From positions 2,010,331 to 2,032,889 of the forward strand of contig LSYV01000009.1 in NCBI GenBank assembly GCA_001584585.1: a DNA stretch of 22,559 nt, written 5' to 3'. Shown here one piece after another: positions 10,601 to 18,180 of this stretch (positions are counted from its first letter, which is position 1; each line of letters starts with the position of its first letter). Source of the stretch: Gonium pectorale. Lineage: Eukaryota; Chlorophyta; Chlorophyceae; Chlamydomonadales; Volvocaceae. Under the pieces are notes generated by a model, which saw nothing but the letters and a program-made list of their open reading frames with translations, ran no database searches and was not told the origin of the DNA. The translations under genes were made by a program, and so were the position numbers.

Positions 10601-11997
10601 CGTTCCCCGTTTGGAATTGCGTTGCCCGTACGTTGCTCAACGGCCCCATCCATCTTTGCCCCTATGCCACCGGCTCCTGCAGGACATATATTCCTTCGCT
10701 GTCATCATGTGGGAGATGCTCACAGGTGGGGTGGGTGGGCGGGTGGGGGGGGTGGCAGTCAAATTGGGGAATAGGGTTGCAAGGTGGTTGACTGGCTCCT
10801 CGCTCGCCTTGGCGCTAGTCTGGTGATTGCGCAGCACATTGTAGGTCACGGCCCTGCATCGGAGGGAGGCGGCGTTGGGCGCCACGGCCGCCGCTCCCTC
10901 CCAACCCTGCGGCAGACTCTTCCTTCGCCCTCGGAGATCTCGCCCCCTTCGCCCCCTTCTCCACCCGAACGCGATTTTCCGCCCCGGCAGGCCCTCTCGG
11001 GAGGCTACCCGGCCTCCGCCTCCCCCCTGGCCGCTTTGCGGCTCTTCATACGCCCCCCGCCCCCACTCCACCCGCCTGTCTCCCGCCCCGCACCCTGTCG
11101 CCGCTCAGCTTGCCCACGGACTGAGCAGCCCCTGCCCCATTGAAGGCTCGCATGCCGACGCCGGGAACCCTTATCCTCTCCGTCAGTGCTAGGGATGGCA
11201 TGCGTCCCAGGCTTCTCTAATGAGAAGGCTTCCCAACCCGTCGTCCCCCGACCCCCCCCCACCCGCTTTTGATTACTTCGCCTTGGTGGTTCGGGACGGC
11301 AGTAGCCTTAGGCCTCTCTAGTGAGAACGCCTTCCCCTATTTCTGACCCCCGCACCCAACAAACACATCGCCCCCCAATGCCCCGATCCCTCCCGATCCC
11401 CCACCCCCCGGGCAGGCCTGCTGCCATGGTGGGGCTGCACTCCCGTGGCCATCGCCTACACGGTCACCATGCTGGGCGAGCGCCTGCCGCTGGGCAGCAT
11501 CCCGCCTGCGCGCTGCCCGCCCGCGCTGCGCGCGCTCATGACGCAGTGCTTTGACGCGGAGCCGCGCCGCCGGCCCGCCGCCGCCGAGCTGGTCAAGGAG
11601 CTGCGACTGGTGCTCAAGGTGGGCTCAAGGTCGCAAGGGGCACAGCAGCACAACAAACAGCCCAGGCGGCCTTGGGGGCTGCGGAGGCATAGAGGAAGGG
11701 AGGGAGGGCCCGAACGCACGGCTGCTGCTCAGGGGCGCGACCTTTGGCAGGGCGGGTGTGCGTAGATGTGTAGATCCGGGCCAGTCGGTCGCGCTCCTGC
11801 GGCTCGGTGCCTGCTACAACTTGGGGTAGGGCATGCTGCTCGAGTGGGGGGTTGCACTGAAGGCCTCCGCTGCTCCCACGCGCCCACAGGAGCTCCCCAG
11901 TGCCAACTCGCCGGCCGTCGTGGGAAGCATTGAGCCGTCCCCAACTGTGGCGCCGGGGCAGCCAGTGGCCGGCGGCTCTGCTTCCGGCGGGCAATAG
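5147..11997 (+). CDS. Predicted receptor-like protein kinase, single membrane span (819 aa, 14 exons)
   Basis: Exons are 5147-5355, 5435-5495, 5752-5836, 6038-6150, 6707-6919, 7139-7189, 7384-7609, 7956-8189, 8663-9391, 9894-10037, 10408-10448, 10683-10725, 11416-11618 and 11890-11997. All introns are GT-AG, all junction phases match, and the sum is 2460 nt with a single terminal stop. The order is signal peptide (about residues 1-23, hydrophobic core LALWVAWLLLTL), ectodomain to about 308, membrane helix about 309-334 split by the exon 7/8 junction, a basic stop-transfer stretch (RRALAARR), a juxtamembrane linker, the kinase domain about 431-783 and a Pro/Ser/Gly-rich tail. I chose the start at 5147 because it gives a clean signal peptide; an in-frame start at 5048 would add 33 residues. 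Conserved kinase residues key the model. It probably phosphorylates Ser/Thr (or is dual-specific) in response to an outside signal; ligand and substrate are unknown. No TGTAA is seen soon after the stop. Confidence 0.85.
6249..6268 (+). other. Potential G-quadruplex in kinase intron 4
   Basis: Four runs of three to five G separated by single C bases (GGGGCGGGGGCGGGGGCGGG) lie in the intron 6151-6706 on the transcribed-sense strand, so the pre-mRNA would carry the motif. Single-base loops make folding plausible. Function is not shown by the sequence. Confidence 0.6.
8341..8370. repeat. (GGA)10 microsatellite in kinase intron 8
   Basis: Ten perfect GGA units lie within the intron 8190-8662. 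A (GT)7 run lies at 8216-8229 in the same intron. The purine tract is simple-sequence DNA and is likely to vary in length between strains. Confidence 0.95.
8663..11618 (+). other. Kinase catalytic domain (exons 9-13), tyrosine-kinase-like group
   Basis: All elements of an active kinase are readable. They are the glycine loop GKGSFGRV from residue 437, the ATP-binding lysine in VAVK at 457, the helix-C glutamate at about 566 in FAQEVEVLG, the catalytic loop HRDLKPANVLV (Asp 641, Lys 643, Asn 646), SDFG with Asp 662, the activation segment ending GTPAYMAPE (Glu 689), the helix-F motif ADIYSF and the final Arg in RRRPAAAEL. The Lys after HRDL points to Ser/Thr specificity. The pattern HPNVVRLLAAC and the YMAPE segment fit the tyrosine-kinase-like group. 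An Ala/Gly-rich insert of about 90 residues sits between the beta-3 lysine and helix C, longer than usual. The catalytic loop and DFG are joined by splicing: GAC of HRD is split 1+2 across the intron 9392-9893. Exons 11 and 12 are only 41 and 43 nt. Confidence 0.88.
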
Positions 11998-12415
11998 GTT
12001 ATCGCGGGCGTCGGTGGCCACGAGAGCCGTCGCCCGTTGCGGCAGGTTCGGCAGGTGCAGTCCAGGCCTCCGCACCTGGGTTGGAGACGGCAAGCGGGTT
12101 GGCGGGGGGACAGGGCCGTCGGCTCGGGGATGAAATGGGGAGCTGGCGCACACCCTACTTGGATGTGCGCGGCGCGCATTCATGGCCCCTCTCCCGGCGG
12201 ACACAGCCTGACGGGGACAAGGGTTCGTTGGGGGTGTGGTAGAGCTGCCGTATGCTTGCTTACGTTTCGCATGTCAAGTTGAACATGCAGTGCAGTGCGG
12301 CGAATGGCGTGTGATCAGGGGAGGCGATCAAGGCAAGGATCATTGTTTCACTGTTTTCGCGCAACTGCCGAATGCTCATTGGCGCGGGTCTGCACCGGTA
12401 CGTTGGAGCGGGCGC

Positions 12416-12662
12416 ACCGTCGTACGCGCGCGCCCCCCCCNCCCGCTCTTCCTCGTGCCTCCCGTCCCGGCTCTTTCGTCCTCGCGTCTTCGTACCTTAA
12501 GTTGGGTCTCCTTTCCGTTGGTCGACTAGTTGAACTAAANNNNNNNNNNNNNNNNNNNNCGACTGTCGTACGCGCCGCGCCCCCCCCCCGCCATTCCTCC
12601 TTGGCGTCCTCCCCGGCGCTTTTGCTTCCGAGCTTGCCTAATTTAGGGTGCTTTCCTTTGGT
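12416..12662. repeat. Two diverged repeat copies on either side of an assembly gap
   Basis: The block at about 12416-12525 (GTCGTACGCGC, then a C run, a pyrimidine-rich tract and a TCTCCTTTCCGTTGGT end) resembles the block at about 12560-12660 in the same order, ending GCTTTCCTTTGGTGC. They look like diverged copies of a unit of about 100-110 bp. The N run between them suggests the assembler failed inside a longer tandem array. Confidence 0.5.
12540..12559. other. Assembly gap (20 N)
   Basis: Twenty consecutive N bases, with one further N at 12431 inside a C run. The true size of the missing sequence cannot be known from this window. The gap lies between related repeat copies. Confidence 0.98.
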
Positions 12663-12666
12663 GCAT

Positions 12667-12919
12667 TGCAAAATTGGGTCATCGGCCGCTCGCGACACCG
12701 CAGACGTTTCCCTATTCGTCCAGTTGGTGACTTACTTACAGGGGGGGAGGGCTCCGTTTGGCCGGGCAGCTTAAAGCAGTACGGCCAGGCATGTGCAAAA
12801 TTGGGTCATCGGCCGCTCGCGACACCGCAGACGTTTCCCTATTCGTCCAGTTGGTGAATTACTTACAGGGGGGGAGGGCTCCGTTTGGCCGGGCAGCTTA
12901 AGCAGTACGGCCAGGCATG
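12667..12919. repeat. 127-bp tandem duplication, two near-identical copies
   Basis: Copy 1 is 12667-12793 (127 bp) and copy 2 is 12794-12919 (126 bp), joined head to tail. They differ by one substitution (GTGAC against GTGAA) and one missing A in the TTAAAGC run, so they are about 98 percent identical. Such identity in non-coding DNA means a recent duplication, ongoing homogenisation, or part of a satellite array running into the nearby gap. No open frame spans both copies in a meaningful way. Confidence 0.95.
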
Positions 12920-15041
12920 TGCTGTGAATAAGTGTTGAAAGCCCGTCCACGGGCGTTACTTTTGTGACAGTGCCACGGCCCCAGAGACGTCTTGCGTCAT
13001 GCTCTCGCAACGATGCCATGAAGGAGGAACAACGCTGGCGTTTAGCCCCGCGTTTAGCCCCGCCGGGCCGGAGACGGATCCTCTTTTCATGTGGGCAGGT
13101 TGTAGCAGGGAGCGTCTGCGGGACTGGTTGGCCGCCTGTCAATAATCGAATATTGTTTGTGTGGATGCTGCACATTTGTTGCTCTGTGTTCCGTTGGGCA
13201 GCAGCGAGGGCGAAATCGCAATAAACCGTTACTAGGTTTTTTCCCGGGCTCTGTTGGCATTGGTCCCGCACAGGCTGCCCGCTCGGCTCAACTTGGCGAA
13301 CTGGCATCACGGCGTGGGGGCATCACGGGGCCTCTCCCCATACACGCCGCAGTGTCATTTGCAGCACTTGCTTTGGATCGGGTCCCGGAGCCGCCAGGCA
13401 GGGGCTGCCGGCAGGAGGCTGTGGCCCCGGTCGTTCGTAGCCCATTCCGCGCGGTACTGAGTTTGGCCTGATTGTGTGGGGCGTGGCCACGGCGTCGCGC
13501 AAACACGAATTGTTGCACTGCCGGCAAGGTCTTGTCCTCGGTTTCATCTACTTTGCAACAGCAGGAGCCTCCTGGGCTCGCGGCTGGGGCGGGAAGTCTT
13601 TTTCTGCTATCGGATTCTGCTATTGGATTCGGCGTGCACAACCTGTCGGGGATTCTCTTGGGTCAAAGACCGTCGCCGGGGTCCCGGTCCTCCTGGCTTG
13701 TAGGATTACTATGGTGTTCGTTGGCTGCTGCGCTGTTCTGTTATGTTTTGTGAAGGCGGGCGTCCTCACAAGCCATAAGGTCCAGGACACTGTGCTAAAT
13801 AGTGTCTTCATCACATGAGCAAATAAAGCAGTGCGTCCAACAATTCATGAATTACTGGAGCAGGGCCCATGTCGCCATGTGAAATAATCGCCGCACAGTG
13901 CTGCGCCCCAATGTTCCTCCCGCGCCTCGGGGTACTGTAACTTCGACTCTCTCTCCCCAACCGCATTAGGGCCATGTACGGCACGTATGTACGGCACACA
14001 ACAACAGAGCCTGAACTGAGGCATGCCTGTCCACTCGCTGCCTTCGCCCACTTGCCCGCCAGCTTAAACCCCAATTCCATCCGTTTGTTAATCACACAGC
14101 AGCCGACACCACCAGGTGGTGAGGCTCCCCAACAAGAACCAGAAACGGGGAACATGCGTGGCTCCCTATCTGGCGTACTTCGTCACAGCGTAGGCACGTC
14201 ATTATGGTGCCATAATACAGCCCAACAGCGACGATGCCTCCAGATGAGTGTCCTGCGGTGAGCACAGCCCCCCCCCCCAGCGGCACAGAGACTACCAGTC
14301 CCAGACAACGGGCGGCACCCGACGCCGTGGACAGGGGTCACCGAGTGCGGGCGGCCGGGAACGCAGCCGTAAAGGAAGGCGATGAAACGAGCGACGGGCA
14401 CTTGAGGGAGTTGAGGCTCGGGCGCATTGGGGCCCACTCAAACGCATTTGCGAAGCGTGTACGCCATAACGCGTGATATGCAGAACGCGTGCTGTGCGGC
14501 ATGCCTATTGGGCATGCCCCTGTTTTTGTGGTGCGAGTTGTTGTCGCGCGGACTGACTCATGCCATGGCAGTCCCGGACATGAGGATGAACCGCTAGGCG
14601 CACCTGGTAGTTGCAGGTAGCGCGTGTCTTGTGTGTATTTGGACTTAGCACTGGCTTCCCGATGTACGGTTAGCGGTTACGGAAGCGGATAAAGATTGCA
14701 GGCAAGGGCCTTGTTTGTACGGCACTTGCCGGGGGCCAAGCGCCGTGGCGAAGCGCCACCAGGCGTCTTGGCGCGCTTACGCTGACGTTCGTAGTTCATC
14801 TCGAGCGGTGCCTTTTGGAGTTGCCACTGGCATTACAGCTTGCCTGCTTAAGACCCATTGTAAGTTCAGAGTCGTAGTCTGTCGCGTCTCTGACCCTGCG
14901 TGCCCTGAAGGCACACGTCGCTCCACCAGCTCCCGCTGTGTGAGAGTAGCCCATCTCGTATCTACCCATCGCGCCAAGACCGATGGGCGGCCCGAGTGGC
15001 GGCGTGCCAGCGGCTTGCACTTATCATCAGCGCCTCTGCCT

Positions 15042-15092
15042 AAAAAAGAGAGCCAGAAACGGGGAAGGCAGTCTCTACGGACATGCACACCC
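15042..15092 (+). repeat. Dispersed 51-bp repeat, copy 1
   Basis: Starts with six A and runs through CCAGAAACGGGGAAGGCA to GCACACCC. It matches 22183-22233 at 46 of 51 positions in the same orientation, while sequences outside these limits do not align by eye. The core GAACCAGAAACGGGGAA of the other copy also appears at 14136-14152. It may be the end of a transposable element; none can be named. Confidence 0.75.
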
Positions 15093-15683
15093 GAGGGTGT
15101 GATGTTTCCAGCAGGGCGCCGAGTACAAGGCATGGCGGGCGAGGTGTACGAGCAGACCGGCCCTCCCTCTGCCTGGAGTTGTGCTACTGCCCGGTGGCCG
15201 CATTGCACAGCAGGCGTCTACCCAGCCACGCACATGGAGCTGGCACATGACCTCTCAAATCAGAGGGGCCTGCCTCACTCCCCTTGTGTGCCACAAACCA
15301 CATTAAGGTGCAGCTCCTGCGGAATGCGGTTGGAATGGGATCAGGAATATATCTACTGGTAGACGTTGAGCGCGCGCACAGGCGGGCGTCAATATTCTGC
15401 CTTGCACTCACGAACCTACGCATTCAAAACATGCCACTGATGGCAACAAGCAAGCTTTATCACAGCTTTGGCTTCGTAACGCGGGGGTATCAACCCGCAG
15501 CTTCCCCTGATCTCCCTGTGACCGAAGCCTGCCCCTCTTGGGCGCATGAGGCGCGTCGCACGTAATGACTCCAGCTTTTTGAGCTTGCCACCCTCTGGGC
15601 CGTAATATTCGGCTGCGGCGCTCGTGATGGCCCTCCGCTCCTGCGAGAAAGACTACAGCACCACCTGCACGGCGCCTATATTA

Positions 15684-16728
15684 CTAGCGGTCCCTCCACG
15701 CCCCGGAGCGTTGCCAGACGTGCGCCGCCAGAGCGTGGGACTTCGGGTAAGGTAGCAGCTGCGTCCACGAGCCGTCCGCGCCGCCGCCGTCCTCGCCACC
15801 ATCGCCGTCGCCGCCGTTCGCCGCATCCAGGGCACCGCACGCAGCGGCCGCAGAGTCCCCATCCCGGGCACTGCACGCATCCACGACCCCAGGTAGGGCT
15901 GGCGGGGCCTTTGCCGACACTGACATGAAGGGCCCACGTCAACAACTCCACATGGGAGTATACAGCTGGTTCATTGACCGCCCGATAGAGCTCCTCCAGG
16001 CCATGCAGTTGCGCGAAGTCGTGGGGCTCAAACCCGATTTCGAACCCGTCCTCTGGATTCTTGATCATGACGCTCAGCTTCCGCAGGCTGCCCGCCAGTT
16101 GGCTGAGGTGCTCGCCAAAAGGTACCGTCAGCTCCTCCAGCTGCGGCATCGGCCCGATGGCGTTGAACATGAGCTGCTGCCGCACGAATGCGTACGGCAG
16201 GCTAGCTGCGTCGTACGGCACGTCGTTGCAGATCTGGTTGCCGGCATACGCCTTCTCCTGGCCGACGGTCAGCAGCTCAGGACCGAGTTGCTGGACGCGT
16301 CATGGCAACGGCGGTTGGGTCGGATCATGGCCGGTTTGGCTCGGTCAGTCAAAGCAAGCTCCGTCCGACCCGTTCCGTCCGTCGCAGGCTCGTCCAGCCC
16401 ACCATGCTGGCAGGCTGCCCCACCCGGACGGCACGACGCGGCCTTCCCCTTCCCCGCCTCCCAAGCTCACGCCATACCATCCCAACGACGCGGCACACTC
16501 ACCAGCCTTGAGGGTGCCGGAATAACTGCCGGTGACCATACATGTCTTTGCCCCTGCTGTTATACCTGCCTTACAATGGTCGCGTTGGGCGCCTGCCCCT
16601 AGGTCTTGTCCATGTGCCATAGCGCGCCCGGCCTCAGCAGCGGCTTGAAGCTGAATGTAACAGAATAGCGAGTTGCTGTTCTTCAGGACCGAGTGGCCAA
16701 AGTCCAACACCAGATTCCCGTACATGAC
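15684..16728 (-). pseudogene. Probable decayed gene, unrecognised family, with several reading-frame breaks
   Basis: Protein-like sequence on the minus strand changes frame repeatedly. Residues from QVMYGNLVLDFGHSVLKN to SLFCY (16728-16657) are in one frame. A second frame, starting in the same bases, reads YSVTFSFKPLLRPGALWHMDK and meets TAG at 16599-16601, then continues GQAPNATI to a good GTAAGG donor at 16574. The acceptor at 16291-16292 leads in phase to a long segment (QLGPELLTVG, then CNDVPYDAASLPYAF, then LEELTVPFGEHLSQL, then FEIGFEPHDFAQL) down to about 15925. From there another frame reads DACSARDGDSAAAACG to WRDR and stops at 15684. Two frame changes plus one stop codon suggest a dead gene. 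Unseen small introns or assembly errors could explain part of this. The segment around VLDFGH weakly resembles the VLDL part of the kinase ectodomain. The intact gene would probably begin further right, above 16728. Confidence 0.45.
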
Positions 16729-16897
16729 CTGTTCTTGACTTTGTTGGTTAGGAACCCGAGGTGCAGGGCGCAAACACGCCCTGGTCGAACAGCGCGGCTG
16801 TGGCGACGTATGATGCCGACGACGAGCAGCGTGCCCACCCACCCACCCACCCACCCAGCCTCGGTAGCAGGGCCCATTGCGATGCGCACTCATCGTT

Positions 16898-17260
16898 TCA
16901 CGTTGCACAACATAAAGGACTGCTTCTTCGCGCCCCAGCGCGGGGTCGTTCGTGAAGGCTCGGCTCTAACAATTTGGTGGAACGGCGGCTACCCCGGTAC
17001 TCGCGGTACTTCCTGGCCCCCCTGCCGTTGGGGAGGACAGCAGGCATGACTATCAGAAGCGTTACACCAATGGCAAAGCACAGAACGACACTACAGAAAA
17101 CCAAGACCCCGACCAATGGGACACATGAAATTTGCGAACCTTGGGCATTTGTAGAAGCCTCCAACCCCCTGGCTACCACGATGTTCGGGAAGGCTTCCTT
17201 GTAAACCGCTACATCCGCAGCTCGCTCAACGAACAAATACCCGCATTGCCATAAAACATG
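16898..17260 (-). other. Orphan open frame with one membrane-like segment
   Basis: One minus-strand frame stays open here and reads QCGYLFVERAADVAVYKEAF, followed about 30 residues later by a hydrophobic stretch (LVFCSVVLCFAIGVTLLIVM) long enough to cross a membrane, then a basic tail (RGARKYREYRG). It is not closed by a clear start or splice model. It may be an upstream exon of the decayed gene to its left or an unrelated fragment. I do not recognise it. Confidence 0.25.
17062..17066 (-). terminator. Possible minus-strand TGTAA poly(A) signal
   Basis: TTACA on the plus strand reads TGTAA on the minus strand. It is the first such signal after the stop of the LRR-like gene at 18181, but it lies 1.1 kb beyond it, so the link is uncertain. 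Confidence 0.2.
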
Positions 17261-17313
17261 ATGTCGAGCTGAACCCCCGGCCAGCCAGCCGTTCTGCCGA
17301 CGCCTTACCGGCC

Positions 17314-17428
17314 AACGCTCTAGCTGCCAACGCCCCAACTGGCAACGTCACAATTGCCAAACGTCCCAATTGCCAACGTCCCAACTGCCAAGTGCCAAAA
17401 CGCCCCAACTGCCAACGCCCCAACTGCC
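17314..17428. repeat. 15-bp minisatellite, seven copies
   Basis: The unit AACGYCCCAAYTGCC occurs at 17314, 17329, 17344, 17360, 17375, 17399 and 17414, mostly head to tail, with one inserted base before the fourth copy and a short degenerate piece between the fifth and sixth. Copies 6 and 7 are identical and the leftmost ones are most diverged, so the array seems to have grown from its right end. On the minus strand one frame reads repeated WQLGR, which is a product of the 15-bp period and not evidence of a gene. Confidence 0.9.
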
Positions 17429-18180
17429 AGGCCACAACAGCACAACTTGACTACGAGGGAAAGAACATGTGGAGGTCATGCGTCAGAGCGCGCACACGGT
17501 GGAGATAAGCATATACATATGTATACATGGAGTGTCATCATCGCTCGGGATGCCGACCCTGCGGCACCAATCAAAGCGGTCTCACAAACGCAATCACAAT
17601 CCCCGGTACAGCCCCAGCGTCCGGTGCAGAAGACCAGATCACTGCTGGAATGCCACTTAGCAGCCCCCCGGACCGTGGATGGTTAACATGAGGCCCCCCC
17701 CCACACACACAACCTCTCGCGCGGCGGTTGCTGCAAGGGCATATGACATGGATCTACGCCACGTTTAATGTGACGGAGATCAATGTCATCCGTCTTTCTG
17801 TGGATGTTTCTCTTCCTCTCTCTGCGTATTGTCATCCGCACAGGGAAGAAGCAGTCGACAGCCAGGTCCTGTACGAGCTTGCATCAAGGACTTTACCCAT
17901 TGTGCACCAATCGCCTCTGCCTGGGTCCAGCGGCGAGCCAGGTCAGCGGAAGATCCGCGCCTGGGAAGCCCAGGAGGCCCCAGCACCATTCCACGGTTCC
18001 GCGATACCCAAGCTAGGGTAGCACCAGGTTGTTTCTGCTCCCCTTTCTCGGAGCATAGGTTGAGCGTTGAGCGAGGTTGTTCACTCGCGCAAGGGGCCAA
18101 CCACACGAACCAACTGACGGGCCTTCACACCTGATACAGCATGGAGCCAAGTGCTGACTTGGTGGGCGCACGGCATCGCA
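17429..18180. other. Intergenic stretch 3' of the LRR-like gene
   Basis: No gene is supported. The frames seen on both strands are short and show no domain. It probably includes the 3' UTR of the minus-strand LRR-like gene. An alternating TATACATATGTATACATG tract at about 17512-17529 is the only visible AT-rich inverted structure. Confidence 0.45.

Larger units (their letters stand above)
11998..15683. other. Gene-poor, repeat-bearing interval
   Basis: No gene is supported across about 3.7 kb. The left part holds the assembly gap, diverged repeats on both sides of it and the 127-bp tandem duplication, listed separately. From 12920 to 15680 the longest frames (13474-13818 plus, 13811-14155 minus, 14715-15362 plus) show no recognisable domain, no convincing intron structure and codon use unlike the real genes here. 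AATAAA occurs at 13219 and 13824, but it is not the usual signal in these algae. Short repeat pieces lie at 14136-14152 and 15042-15092. The interval may hold remnants of transposable elements too decayed to name. Confidence 0.5.

Noticed and set aside
12941..12954. GCCCGT-CC-ACGGGC hairpin followed by TTACTTTT, like a bacterial terminator
   Set aside because: The context is eukaryotic nuclear DNA, where such terminators are not used for protein genes. A short perfect inverted repeat is expected by chance at this GC content.
13474..13818. Plus-strand frame with hydrophobic stretches
   Set aside because: Mixed codon use unlike real genes here, no recognisable domain and no supporting splice sites; the hydrophobic pieces are not enough.
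14715..15362. 215-codon plus-strand frame
   Set aside because: It crosses the 51-bp dispersed repeat and has no domain or coding bias, so it is probably a chance frame.
16834..16857. (CCCA)6 run next to an AG, resembling a polypyrimidine tract and splice acceptor on the plus strand
   Set aside because: No plus-strand exon follows in any frame with coding character; it is treated as a microsatellite.
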